Assembly: GCF_018446385.1 (NCBI RefSeq)
Contig: NC_055996.1
Location: forward strand, 131,426,532-131,490,531
Reading direction: 5' to 3'
Source of the DNA: Zingiber officinale
Lineage: Eukaryota > Streptophyta > Magnoliopsida > Zingiberales > Zingiberaceae
DNA length: 64,000 nt
The notes under the pieces were generated by a model, which did no database searches, was not told the origin of the DNA, and saw nothing but the letters and a program-made list of their open reading frames with translations. The stretch's first letter is position 1. Each line of letters starts with the position of its first letter. This document shows, in pieces, positions 49,896 to 61,260 of the stretch. The position numbers and the translations under genes were made by a program.

Positions 49896-50311
49896 TAGGG
49901 GTGTAAATCAACCGAATCGAATCGAATATGTAGAAAAATTTAAGTTTCGATTCGAAGCTCGAACAATTCAAAATGTTTGGTTAGAATTCGGTTCGAATTA
50001 AGGTTCGGGTTCGAGTTCGGCTCGAAATATTCGAACATGTTCGTGAACTATTCGAATTATTGGTCGAAAATAGATTCGAAAGGCTCAAAGTTTATTTATT
50101 TAATATATATTTAACTTATATTAATAAATATTAAGACTCGCGAGCAGCTCGCGAGTGGCTCGAACAATATAATTTGAACTCGAATTCGGCTCGAAAAAAA
50201 GTTCGAACATGTTCGAATTCGGCTCGAATTCGATAAATTCGAATACGAATCGAATATTTTTCGAGCTGGCTCGAAAAGCTCACGAGCTGACTCGATTCGT
50301 TTGCAGCCCTA
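49896..50311. mobile_element. hAT-like non-autonomous DNA transposon rich in TTCGAA
   Basis: Left end TAGGGGTGTAAAT and right end (reverse complement) TAGGGCTGCAAAC are short inverted repeats of hAT style. The interior holds a very dense set of TTCGAA/CTCGAA motifs, including GTTCGAACATGTTCGAA near both halves, so the element can pair with itself. An 8-bp duplication is not clear. No coding capacity. Confidence 0.65.
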
Positions 50312-51599
50312 GAGCCACTGCTATACAACAAAAAACATTAGGTAACCTTTAAGAGCACGCGCTACCAAATTCAAACCACTAAACATGGATTGAGCTATTG
50401 CTAGAACAAATTTTCTTTACCATTATTTTTTTGTGATAATTATAATAGCAATAGTAGTTGAAATGGAAAGGAAAGTACTTGTGCCATGGATTGATATCCT
50501 CTCCAAAAGACTTGATGTAAAAAAGTTGCATGGATTCATTGGATGTGTTAAGTGGTTGCAAGCTTTGATTCATTTAACGTGAATTGTGTGGGAATTGTGG
50601 TTGACTTCTACTAGTTCACTAATGGCTGCAGTGAAGTGGGGTAGTAGTCCTCATGGCACACTTAGAAAAAGGATGGCTGAGGAACTCAAGTACTTGAGTC
50701 TCTGTGAGAAATGAGGTAGATACTTTGAACTCTCATGCCATATTATATTATTCATTGTGATCAAATGGAATCTTTATCAGCCTCACTGTAATCCACCCTC
50801 ACAAATATAAAGGGTTACAAGTTAAGGATATACCTACTCAGTGATTAAAAATAATTGTGTAATCTTTGCTATTCAACTTAATTATTTAAAGTATAAGATT
50901 TATATATTCAATATGTTGTTTTGATGAACAGGGTCTAGTTTGTTTTGGGTCATATTTGTGTCTTCCTTCAATCCTCTATCCATTTTATGCATGTCGGTCT
51001 CATTTTCTACTTCGCCATTGCTTGTTATCTTATCTTCCCTTGAGGATGTCCTTATCGGTCGCCCTCCCTCCCTTCTATCCTCTATCCATCCTATACATAG
51101 CATGTCATTCAATGAGACTTTCACTCTTATTTTCTTCTCCGCCATTGCTTATAATCTTATCTTTCTTTGAGGATGTCCTTATCGCTCCTCTCAGTCTTCT
51201 TTTTTCCTCTTGTTTGGTTCATTGGGAATAGTCTCGATACAAATTTCTTCGGTTACATTTTTATTGTCACTATCGATGCATGACTCAACAACTTAACTTC
51301 CACTGATCCCAAAACTGCCTCTATTGATTTCGCGTGATGGAATATCAAGCTCTCTTGGAGCAATGGTGCAACAAACAGACATAGCATTTTTTTTATTTAT
51401 CAGACATTTAAGAATTAAATTTCAACTTCAATAAATTATCCGATCAATTTTCCTTAAAAGATGGAAATAACACTAGACTGATAGATTATCATCATTTTCT
51501 AATTTATCTTAATGGTCGATGAGAAACTTCTGTAAAATCGGATGAGCCACCACTTGAATTAGTCAGGTAAGTTGAATACATGATGTCAACTAAAATAAA
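50312..51599. other. Intergenic DNA
   Basis: No gene recognised. A local tandem duplication is listed separately. Confidence 0.5.
50965..51190. repeat. Imperfect tandem duplication of about 106 bp
   Basis: ATCCTCTATCCAT...GCCATTGCTT...GAGGATGTCCTTATCG occurs at about 50971-51056 and again at about 51077-51185. Confidence 0.8.
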
Positions 51600-52085
51600 A
51601 ACATATTGAGATTAGTGTGGTGGTATGAAGAAGGATGCATTTTCCAAAGAACCAAAGTTTAATTTCCACGCAAGGAACATCTACGGCAATTGAACTACAA
51701 GTGAAGTTGGGACACCACGTCAGAAGTCAACGCTCTTGAATTTACTTAGTGGACAGAATATGGGGTTGGATCCTCTATCCCAGGATTAGTATGGTTGTAA
51801 AATCTAGATACCATATATATTATAAAAAAAAAAGACATAATGAGACTACGGGACTATGGTGCGATGGTAAGAGGTAGGGCGGGCACCCTAAGCAATAAGA
51901 GTTAAAATCTCACTTAGGCACATTATACTTGGAGAGTTTGAAAAATTTATGATGCTAAGTTGTCCGCTAGGATCTATCTACTTTCCCATTTACCCTAGTG
52001 GCAGGTGAAAAACTTTCATTGGATTGGATTGATCACTTGATTAGTCAGATTGTAAAAATGGGATACTTGGATTACAAAAAACAAA
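51600..52085 (+). mobile_element. Two adjacent SINE-like units
   Basis: Unit 1 (about 51600-51832) has GTGTGGTGGTATG and GTTTAATTTCCAC, which resemble Pol III A and B boxes, and ends in an A-rich tail. Unit 2 (about 51834-52085) has GACTATGGTGCGATGGTAAG, TAAAATCTCAC, and a tail ATTAGTCAGATTGTAAAAATGG then TTGGATTACAAAAAA. A similar tail ends the unit at 52930-53161. Borders are approximate. Confidence 0.45.
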
Positions 52086-52929
52086 AACACATAATGAGAC
52101 CTCTTGGACTACGGTGCAACGACAAGCAGCTTTCACAGTTAACTAAGCACTCATGGGTCAATTCCTAGCTAGGGACGAATCTAGGAATTGTAATTTGGAT
52201 GGACCTAAACTTAATGTAATAGCTTGATGAATGAGTCTCCCGTCAATACGAGGCCCCAGGGAAGGATTTTGTATGCAATTTTACTATGATTTGCATGAGG
52301 CTGTTTTCAAAACTCGAGCTAGTGACTTCTGGGTCACATGATAATAACTTTACTATTACATCAAAACTTTCCTTATTAAAAAAATATAGTAAATTATATA
52401 TATAATAAAAAAAGACATTACATTATATTATACTAGGGTTGCTATTAAGAAGGAGGGTCATTGCTCTTGAGAAAAGGAAGAATAAAAGAAAATTGATATT
52501 GAAGAAGGGGAAGAGAAAAACAGAAAAAATAGAGAGAAGAAAGGAGAAGATCAAAAGAAAAAGAAGCCGACTTGTGGAGTATTGGCGAGGTTGTGTATGT
52601 GGAAAATAATGGGGAAAAAAAAAAGAGAGATAGGTTTTTCTTAAAAATTTCCTAATGCATTTTAAATAGATTGAATCAATTTAATCTATTAAATTTAGTT
52701 TAGTCATAACTTAATAAAATTAAAACCAAATCAATCCTGATTTAAACGAACATATTCTTTATCTTCACACTTACTCGATAAATTTTTATTTGACCCCAAT
52801 CCAATTTTAAATCAGCAGCTTCACTTGTGATGAATCAATTTATTTATTTATTTATTTATTTATTTATTTTGTTAAAAATAAATAAATCCTTATTAAAATT
52901 TATACAGATAATAATAATTAAAAAAATTA
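52086..52929. other. Intergenic DNA with a further SINE-like start
   Basis: CATAATGAGACCTCTTGGAC and TACGGTGCAACGACAAG near 52090-52130 repeat the start of the SINE-like unit, but its tail was not found. A TTTA microsatellite lies at about 52840-52870. No gene was seen. Confidence 0.4.
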
Positions 52930-53161
52930 GGTGGGATATAGCCAAGATGACCTAATATGAATCTATCTCTATTTTAGTTGTGGTGTACTACAAATTAATT
53001 TCCTCCTATAGGAAGACAACCTTGAGATGTTGGTTGCATATCGACGTTCCATTCGTATCTCCAAATTTACTCTAGTCATCAGTGGAAAACTTTCATAGGA
53101 TCAGACCGTTTACCTCCATGATTAGTCGATTCGAAAAATTAAATATCTAGATTAAAAAAAT
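52930..53161 (+). mobile_element. SINE-like unit
   Basis: Shares its 3' part with the unit ending near 52080: TTTACTCTAGTCATCAGTGG, AACTTTCATAGGATCAG, ATGATTAGTCGATTCG, and an ATATCTAGATTAAAAAAA tail. The A and B boxes are weak. Confidence 0.45.
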
Positions 53162-53363
53162 TGTTAGGACCAAAATAATTTATATATCTCCATAATATTA
53201 TGATATTGTCCACTTTAAACCTAAACTCTCATGGATTTATTTTTGAGCTCTACCCAAAATATCTTATACCAATAGAGATATATTCCATCTTATAAACTTA
53301 TAATCTTTTGCATGAATTTTTAATGTAGAATTTTGATTGTATTTCCAATAATCCGGATAAAAA

Positions 53364-53435
53364 AGGGGTGTGGTCAAGCGATAAAGCAGCAAATTTTGGT
53401 CTCGTTACTTGGAGGTTTGAATCCTTGTGTCTCAT
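53364..53435 (+). pseudogene. Decayed plastid-type tRNA-Gln(TTG) copy
   Basis: The 72 bases AGGGGTGTGGTCAAGCGATA... through TTTTGGT (anticodon loop with TTG) and GGAGGTTTGAATCC follow the plastid trnQ-UUG sequence, as remembered, over the full length. Most differences are transitions (C to T, G to A) that spoil stem pairs. This fits an old plastid insertion in the nucleus that has decayed by deamination. Flanking plastid genes were not recognised. Confidence 0.7.
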
Positions 53436-53589
53436 ATCCCATCTATCAGAAATAGAAGATAGGATCACACTATATCCTACATAAAAATACCACATATGTA
53501 AGAGAGCAAAAATTTGTTCTAAATTCTTAGAATGTATTTTTTTTATTTCTAATTAAATTATTTTTTGATCAATCAATGAGTAATTCAAT

Positions 53590-54410
53590 CATCCTTGACT
53601 TATTCCGGACCTCCTCTCAAACATTTGGTTATCCTTGATGATCCTATCCGAAAGCTGAATCAACGGACGCTGGGCACGTGGCGCTCTCCGGTTGCTGACG
53701 TAGATCTTCGACTGATCGTGTGGAGCTCCGGCGAACCTGCAAAGAAGTCGGGCCGGGAACGGGTTCCCGGCGACGACCCTCCGACGCTCAAGTCAGGTAA
53801 GCGGACAACGAAGAAGTGGCTCCAAGTATCAAAGAACGCGTACCTCGGTGAAGTGCAAGGCCCCTTATATAGAGTTGGGAAGGAGCTCATGCACACATGC
53901 CGAGGCAAATACGTGTCCCCAGCCCGTACCTCAGTAAGGGCTTGTCAGAAGGCTTATCTGACACCATACTGCCACAGTTCAAGCATGTCTTCGATGGGAC
54001 AACAGAACCCCTTGTCGCCAGATTTGGAGTATGGCCTAGTCATAGAGCATGACAGCTGTCAGAAGATGTTCCTTGTCTTTCTCTCCTTACTCCATGCCGG
54101 GGTGTCCGGCCGGCCGACACTCACCTCACGTCCGGCCGGCCGGCACTCACATCACGTCCGGCCATCCATATGTACTGGTATGCTTAGGAGATCCTCGGTA
54201 ATGTGCTCTGTGGGGACTGTTCGTAGTATGCTACCTTATGTCTTCGACCGAGCGTGTCCGGTCGGTTCCCGTATCCAACCTTTTCAAGGTTGTCCGGTCG
54301 GTCCATCCTTGTCCGGTCGGCCACCTAACCCTTTGACTTCCACGTGGCATTGACTTTACCCTCATGAGGGTCCCCCGGCCTTACCACCGGATCACCATGA
54401 CCTGTTTAAT
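53590..54410 (+). mobile_element. Gypsy-like LTR fragment or solo LTR
   Basis: A GC-rich block in AT-rich surroundings with CTCCGACGCTCAAGTCAG, GGGAACGGGTTCCCGG, a CCCCTTATATAGAG promoter-like site (about 53861-53874), and repeated TGTCCGGCCGGCCG and TGTCCGGTCGG phrases (54105-54330). It carries a long open frame (53595-54353) that encodes nothing recognisable. Ends are not defined. Confidence 0.5.
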
Positions 54411-54984
54411 TTTTTTCGTTTAGAGTTCACTCCTCTAAGAATCCTCACCTCCTTCTTTCAAAATTATTATTCCACTCGCATGACTGATCAATATATTATT
54501 CATTTTAAATCTAAGTATTCATAAATTTATTTTTGAGTTATATTCAAAGGACTCATACTAATGTATATATTTTGTATTTTATAAATTCATAATATTTTCT
54601 ATTTATTTTTAATATAAGAGTTTAATTGTATTATTAAAAAATCACATAATGAGAACATCAAATTAGGATAGATAAAAAAGGGATAAAAATTAAAGCGGCC
54701 TCAATTTTGTAAATCATTAGAAGGGCGACTTATTTTAGGTCTAAAATACTCTTTATTCTAGTGTTATTATAGCAGTTATCATAGCACTATTGACTTGGTA
54801 AAAAATCAACCCTTTTACTTTAATTAAAATTGTTACAAAATATTTTCATATTTATATTTGGTCAAAATTACTTAAACTTTATTGAGATTATATTAGATTG
54901 GTCAAAATCACTTTTAAACAAATATAATAATTAGCTATAGTTGTAGCGTAGATACAATTTGAAACGTCTTTTTAATATTTTTCT

Positions 54985-54985
<1 letters not shown>
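54411..54985. other. AT-rich intergenic DNA
   Basis: Nothing recognised. Confidence 0.5.

Positions 54986-54986
<1 letters not shown>

Positions 54987-55069
<83 letters not shown>
54987..55069. repeat. (AT)n then (AG)n microsatellite
   Basis: About 32 AT units (54987-55050) followed by about 9 AG units. Two more TA tracts lie at about 55325-55361 and 55769-55790. Confidence 0.95.
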
Positions 55070-55322
55070 AATATTATGCTGCGATGCCTTATGTGCGGTT
55101 TTACTGTGGTACTTACCACGTCAGCGAGAAAACATAAAAAAAATATGTTTTCTTCCGATCGGTCAGACCGATCAGAAGACTCCCAGACCGATCAGGTTGG
55201 AGCCTGATCGGTCCAGGCCTAGATTCTCTTCTACCAGCGTTGATTTTTTTTTTTTATATTTTCTCGCTGACGTGGTAAGTACCACAGCAAAATCGCACAT
55301 AAGGCACCGCAGCATAATTTTT

Positions 55323-55325
<3 letters not shown>
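55069..55325. mobile_element. Foldback MITE with inverted repeats of about 72 bp
   Basis: The left arm (about 55070-55145) and right arm (about 55249-55320) are inverted copies, about 90-95% alike: both contain TTATGCTGCG(A/G)TGCCTTATG and TGGTACTTACCACGTCAGCG in the same order. The short centre carries GATCGGTC/GACCGATC motifs like those in the LTRs of element A. TA repeats flank both sides, so a TA target is possible but cannot be shown. Confidence 0.85.
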
Positions 55326-55363
<38 letters not shown>

Positions 55364-55707
55364 AGTGATCTTCTGGGTTTTTTTTTTTTTTTCGTTTTTT
55401 TTAATATTTTAAATTTAAAAAATCAATTAAAAAATTAAATATTTCCTTATATAAATTTTTAATACCTTAATATATCCCCTTAACATATTACAATACTCAA
55501 TAAATACTTAAATTAATTTTATTTTAATGTTTTTTTTAAATCAAATACTATAATCTAATTGGAAAGCCTAAACCCCATAGGTAAAATCTAAAAAAAAAAA
55601 TAGTTTTAACACTACAACCAAAGCCTGAACCCTAGAAATAAACTCATAAAAAAAATTTTTAATTATTTTTTTAATTTAAAAACTAAGAAAAAAAAATAAA
55701 AAATACC
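55326..55707. other. AT-rich DNA between the foldback element and the hairpin
   Basis: TA tract followed by T-rich and A-rich runs. Nothing else was recognised. Confidence 0.6.
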
Positions 55708-55764
55708 GATTGATATGCTGCGCGCGCACAGTCGCGCACTGTGCAGCCGCGCAGCATATCAATC
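55708..55764. repeat. Perfect GC-rich hairpin with nested inner hairpin
   Basis: Outer arms GATTGATATGCTGCGCG (55708-55724) and CGCGCAGCATATCAATC (55748-55764) are perfect 17-base inverted repeats. Inside, GCACAGT and ACTGTGC pair around CGCGC. A TA tract follows. Confidence 0.9.
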
Positions 55765-57522
55765 TTTTATATATATATATATATATATATAAAAAGCGTG
55801 CAATTTATTGCGAGATGGAATGGAAGATTCGCCCGTGAAAGCTACTTCTAATTAATCTGATTGCGGTATTTATAGTGGGTTTTATGCAGGCTTATGTTGA
55901 AGATCTTTTGACTCATCTATCTTAGAAAAAACAAAAAAAAAGTATTTATATTTTAGTTTCTCCATGATGTTTTGAAATATTTAAATCACCTATTCAAATT
56001 TAAAATTATCAAATCTTCTAATACCTATTTTACCCCCCTCAACATTTATTTCAATCAGGATATGATTGATTTATTAGTACAGGTAAGTCTCCCAGTGATT
56101 ACTACAGTCAATCAATCAATTAAATATATGTATTTTAAAAAACAATCGATTTATATTTAAAAAATTATTACTATCAATATATTATATCAAATTAATATTT
56201 AAGAACATAAATATAATTATAAAACATACATAAACACGTATGATTTTATTCAATATTATTTCGAGCTTGACTAATAGATATAGAGAGTTCGTAATGATAT
56301 CAAATTAGGTCTTATATATTCGTCTAATTCTTCTGATTATATCTACGTTCTCAAATATTAATTTGATATAATATATTAAGAGCAGTATTTTTTGAATACG
56401 AATCAGTTATTAAAAAAATAAAAATTAATCGATTACTACGATGTATCAATCAATTAAAATTACTAATCATAATCATATAACTTTACCGAATTGATTATTG
56501 CAATATAACAATCGGTTAAAAAAATATGATACTTTTTTTAAAAATCACTATTCACATAAGTGTATCAAATTAATATTTGAATACATAGATAATTAAGAGA
56601 ATTAGACAAACACAAAAGACCTAATTCTATGTCATTTTGAATTATTTAGGTCCATTAACATATTTTAACTGAAACCGACTTATTGACTTAAAGAGTTCGA
56701 AATAATATAGAATCAGGTATTAGTGTTCGTCTAATTTTTTTTATTATATTTATATTTTTAAATATTAATTTAATGCATTATATTAAAAATAGTGATTTGT
56801 TGAAATGGAATAAGATTTTATGATTTAGAGTTTAGAGTGGTAAAATGATTTATAGAATTCATTGATAAATCTATATTGGGAACAATAAAACGAGTTAAAA
56901 TGGGTATATCGTGATTTGATAATTTTAAAATTTAGGTTGATAGATTTAGATATTGAAAAACTTTAACTTAATTAATTTGTCGTTTTAGTTTTATAATATA
57001 AATATAAAATATCCAAATATTTAAATAAAGGTAGGATTGACGGCTAAATGTGTCAAGTAACTACTTATTTGATCACTTTTAACATATTTATGTACTTTCC
57101 AAACTTAATTTATCACGAATAACTAATTTTTTATGTATTAGATGAAAACCTAACGAATTTACTGCATAAAAAATTAACAAATAATTAATCTATTAGCGTG
57201 AGGCAAACAAATAGTAGCCCTTTTCGTGCGTTTCTTGCTGCGACGACGAACTAACAAACGCTCGCAACTCCAACCAACTAAAGATGACAACGACGATATC
57301 TTCCGTTCGATTGGAAAATTATGAACATGCCATCGAGATTTAGGAAATGTGGAAAAAGCTCTCGACTTCTTGAGTTCGATGTCTAAACATTTATGAAAAT
57401 TTGAGAGGTGTTTTAACAAAGAAGATTTAGTGGGTCATTTTGAAAATTAGCCATCTAGTTCATATTCATTTCCTCGCGGCTCGACGATCACAAATCGGGA
57501 ACAGCGTCAGATTCGCCTCGCC
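55765..57522. other. AT-rich intergenic DNA upstream of the PMEI gene
   Basis: No gene was recognised. Two loosely similar stretches (about 56150-56380 and 56540-56790) contain TATCAAATTAATATTTAAGAA-like text and may be an old inverted or direct duplication. The promoter of the PMEI gene should lie at the right end; no clear TATA box. Confidence 0.45.
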
Positions 57523-58113
57523 ATGGCGGCTTCTCTTCCTCCTCCTTCACCGCCGCTGCCTCTCTTCTTGTTCTTCGCATTCGCCGCCGCATCTTCATTT
57601 GCTGTCGTGGTCCATTCCCACCGCGACGCACCTTCCCTCGCCGCCGGCAGCCTCATCGCCTCCACCTGCAACCGCACGCTCTACTACGACGTCTGTGTCG
57701 CCTCCCTCTCCTCCCGCCCCAGAAGCCGCCGCGCTGACCTTCAGGGACTCGCCGCCATCGCCCTCGAAGTCAGCCTCGCACACGCCAAGGTCACCGTCGC
57801 CCTCGCCAAGAACCTCTCCAGGCGCCACGACGCCAGCGGCGGGGAAGGCCACACCTACGCCGCCTGGTGCCTGAGAGACTGCGTCGAGGAGTACAAGGAG
57901 GCCGTGGACGTGCTCCGGCAGTCCTCCGCCGCACTTCGCCGCGGAGCCTACTACGACGTAAACGACCTCGTCTCCAGCGCCATGACCTACTCCGACACTT
58001 GCGAGAGCGCCTACGCCGACAAGCCCGGGCTGCAGTCGCCCTTCGCGGAGAGGAGCGAGTACTTCTTCAAGCTCTGTAGCGTCGCCATTGCCATCGCCAA
58101 TCTCCTCCCATGA
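57523..58113 (+). CDS. Invertase/pectin methylesterase inhibitor domain protein
   Basis: Single-exon gene for 196 residues. Residues 1-31 form a signal peptide with a hydrophobic FLFFAFAAASSFAVVV core. The PMEI domain covers about 42-193. The four conserved Cys are C49 and C58 (STCNRTLYYDVC), C120 (LRDCVEEY) and C160 (DTCESAY), which form two disulfides in known family members. The LRDCVEEYKEAVDVL and MTYSDTCESAY blocks are typical, and C116 and C185 are extra. The protein should be secreted to the wall or vacuole, where family members bind pectin methylesterases or acid invertases one to one; the sequence does not decide which. The coding region is very GC-rich. Two PME genes with built-in PMEI domains lie 40 kb away, but this is a separate family branch. 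Confidence 0.92.
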   Translation: MAASLPPPSPPLPLFLFFAFAAASSFAVVVHSHRDAPSLAAGSLIASTCNRTLYYDVCVASLSSRPRSRRADLQGLAAIALEVSLAHAKVTVALAKNLSRRHDASGGEGHTYAAWCLRDCVEEYKEAVDVLRQSSAALRRGAYYDVNDLVSSAMTYSDTCESAYADKPGLQSPFAERSEYFFKLCSVAIAIANLLP

Positions 58114-58516
58114 GCTCTCTAAATTCATCGCTTAGATCATTAATTGTTTGCGTTTAATTTGGTTCTCATAAATTACATGGCATGAATAGAAGTTCGATAT
58201 ATTACATGAAGTAACAACCGAGAACGAAGAATATTTGAGAACTGAAATTGCTCAGTTGTCAGTGTCATAACAAAGATTGAGAATTCCCACAAAATGGGGA
58301 AAATTTCAGAAACTTGCCATCGATCAAGGAGGTATATCCAAGTATTCACAATTCTTCCATTTCAAGGTGCTCTAGATGCATCTATTATTGCATCGAGAAG
58401 AGAATTGATCGAATTTTCTTTTACTTCCAAAATATAGTGAAATGTGGAAGGAAAGAAAAAGCTTCCGACAAACTGGGAGGGCTGTGTTGGCCGTAAAAGT
58501 TTTGAGATTCAATTTC
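58114..58516. other. Convergent intergenic space
   Basis: 3' regions of the PMEI gene (plus) and the HAD-like gene (minus) face each other here. No further gene was seen. Confidence 0.6.
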
Positions 58517-61260
58517 CTATCTTGGTACCCACGAGAGCAGCTGCAACTCTACCTCCTGCCAATTGTGAACCTTTGTCACTAAAGGATGTGAGATTGCTGA
58601 ATCTGACTTGCACCAAGGATACGAGTTGTCGTAATCAAAGAGTAGTACTCTCATGCCAATTTCTGCACATTCGATAGCATATTTTGGATTGTCGTCGATG
58701 AGGACATGTGCTCCCAGAGATCTGCAAAGAGCAACTCTATGGGCTTCAATGGCAGATACTCGAAGAATAATAAACATACAAAACGCTATAAAGATAAGAC
58801 TTTGGGCGTGTAAAAAAGCTCAAAAGATTTTCATGATAAAACGTGTCTGAAGTCGGATCTGAGAAACACAAAGATTTTTCTGAAACTTTCATCAAATTCG
58901 CAATTTGGATGGAATCCAAGTATAAAAGTTGCATTCCTAGAATAATATAATATAAGCAGGCCTTCGCCTTACAGACTCTCCCCAATCACTACGGATGGAA
59001 CTATATATTGAAGTTCATGTTAGTTGACTGCATCTTCCATGCCTTGCCCAATCAAATTCCATTCTTCTTTTCTTAGTGTGTTTCCTAGGAGGGACGGAAA
59101 CTCGGACAAAAACAAGGTGACAAGATTTCCCTAACACTTTTACATTTTTGGATGCAATGAAACTCAAATCCAGGCTTAAAAAATTTAAAATATTTTAACT
59201 TCAAAATCTATTTTAATTTGTGATTCTCTTTATGTTTTTAACAAAAAAAGTTTTTGAAATTTCCCTTTTCTCCTTTCCTCCAAGAAATCAGCTGAACAGA
59301 TAACTCTACACTACCTCTTTCTCCCTCCAGGGAAACCAAACCCAGACAGTATTCTTTTTTCTTTCAGTTTAGCCCTTTTCCTATGAGTTTTTTCCCCTAG
59401 CTATATCAGCCTGTTTAAGACTAAATCCCAATGTATTCTAATGATATGCCTTAATTCTTTCTTGGCAGATAAGGCATGCTCTAAATAGACATCTTCACCT
59501 TACGCAAGAAATCTAAACTTAGCTCAATTCCATGTCTGAATAAAATAAGTCTGATGATGAACACTAGAAACAATAATAAGAATAAAAATAACCTGCAAAT
59601 ATCAGACTTTGGCCTTGATACTCCATCTAGAGCAAAATGATTGCCAAAGTAAATTTCCTGAAACAAGCCTGGATAATGCTCTTCTATCCATTCAACTGTG
59701 TGATCCTTAATAGCATTCTGACGAGAACTATTGAAAAAAAAAATCATTTATGATACAGATGACCACAATTCCCTTATAAAGACCTAAACCAGAAATAAGA
59801 ATCAAAAAGACTCACGTTACCACAGATAGGTTGCAAAAAGTAGACAGATTATGGAGAGCATGCTGTGCACCAGGGATTGGACGAATGCCAGATTTGAAGT
59901 AAGAAGTTTTGAAGAACTCATGGACACGGATATCAGCTAAAAAACAAAAGGGAGGGGAACATGACGCATCTCAAAATGAAAAGAAACAGCTCCAAGTCGA
60001 TAAAATAGAAAAAAAAATAAAGAATATAGACCAGCTACCTTCAGCTCGAGAACATTTCCAGACCTGTTGATATCGTAGATGACTAATGTCAGTGAGAACT
60101 AAATTATAAGGGAAAACCAATTTCTAGGTCCTTTTGCATGTAAAAAATTGAGCTTAAATTAAACCAATTTCAATTCAACATATGATACCTTGAAAAACTC
60201 GTAGACATGGTACTCTGCAACGGAATGATTTGAGGAGTAGCGATCCGCAATAAATTTGTTCAAAACTGAAAGAAAGCTTCCCAAGACTGAAAATCATAAA
60301 AATAGGTAAGAAGTCAAGTGAGTAGATTTAGCTTAGAATTATGCGATGGGCTGTGTCAATATCAACAGAGCAAGATTGCATATAACAAAAAGCAACATGG
60401 CAGATAAAACTGCGACAACAGAGACATTCAATTTTAACAGTGACAATTTGTTTTAGATAAAGATTGTGCTAGTATTATTAGCCAAGGTCATGCATAAGAA
60501 AGAGCAGTTGCTCCAAAAATATTATTTAATTTGAACTGATTATTTTCCTAGAGGATCTAACAATCCTTAGACTATAGATCACAAAGCAAATTAAATCCAA
60601 TTCCTTCCAAACAATAGTGGATAGGATCTAGTTAGTAGGTACAGTTAACAATAGGACAAGGATGAATATTCTTGGTGTGTTCACCAGACATTCAAATGAC
60701 AATGGACTAACACTAATGGATTAGGCTTCTCAAATCTGGGGACCCTCGTGCAATATAAGTATCATAGCAATCCTAACACAGATAATAATAAGTTTACTAA
60801 GAATACCTTCATCAACATCAACAGCGACAATCATCTTCTCACCACCTGAAAGGCCCAGAAATCCAAAATGATTTACATGTTTACATGATCCATCTCCATT
60901 CACCAACTTCAACCTCAAATCCTCTGATAGAATGGCTTCAGAATCACGATTAACTTGGCGATGGGGTGCCAAAACATTCCACTTCAAATTTTTATCATCT
61001 GCTCTCCTAGGAACACCACTGTGGTGCTCCAAGCTGCTGATCAAGCTCAATCCATTGCAGGGACAACCGGTGGAACCAATGTCCATGCGAACCAAAAACT
61101 TCCCTTCGTGTTTTCTTGTCTCCTTAGCTACCCTCATCTGGCTGAACCCACAGGAATGAGCACACAGGAGAGGCTTATTCAAAGCCATCGAAGGAGAACG
61201 ATCACTTCGAAGGAATCCAAACAGAGAAAAGCACGACCGCAGAGCTTCTCTCTTTAACAT
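58517..61260 (-). CDS. HAD-like phosphatase, NT5C/YqfW-type putative nucleotidase, six exons
   Basis: Exons 61260-60807, 60286-60189, 60063-60039, 59936-59816, 59727-59593 and 58721-58517 join with GT-AG borders and matching phases to give 345 residues. Residues 1-140 resemble an organelle-targeting or plant-specific leader with no known domain. HAD motif I is MIVAVDVDEVLGSF (D148, D150), motif II is VVTSRQN (T233/S234), a Lys for motif III lies in SRPKSDICR (K273) and motif IV is VLIDDNP (D287, D288). The arrangement fits the 5'(3')-deoxyribonucleotidase-like group; the substrate is unknown. Exon 3 is only 25 nt and is supported by its splice sites and by the VWKCSRAE text it encodes. The start could also be Met25. 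Introns are 520, 125, 102, 88 and 871 nt. The leader probably extends to about 61700. Confidence 0.88.

Noticed and set aside
53595-54353. Open frame of 252 codons on the plus strand
   Set aside because: It lies in a GC-rich LTR-like block, has low-complexity text from repeated CGGCCGG phrases and no recognisable domain.
55708-55790. Hairpin as a Helitron 3' end
   Set aside because: No CTRR terminus follows the hairpin on either strand.
57595-58128. Open frame of 177 codons on the minus strand
   Set aside because: Antisense shadow of the GC-rich PMEI gene.
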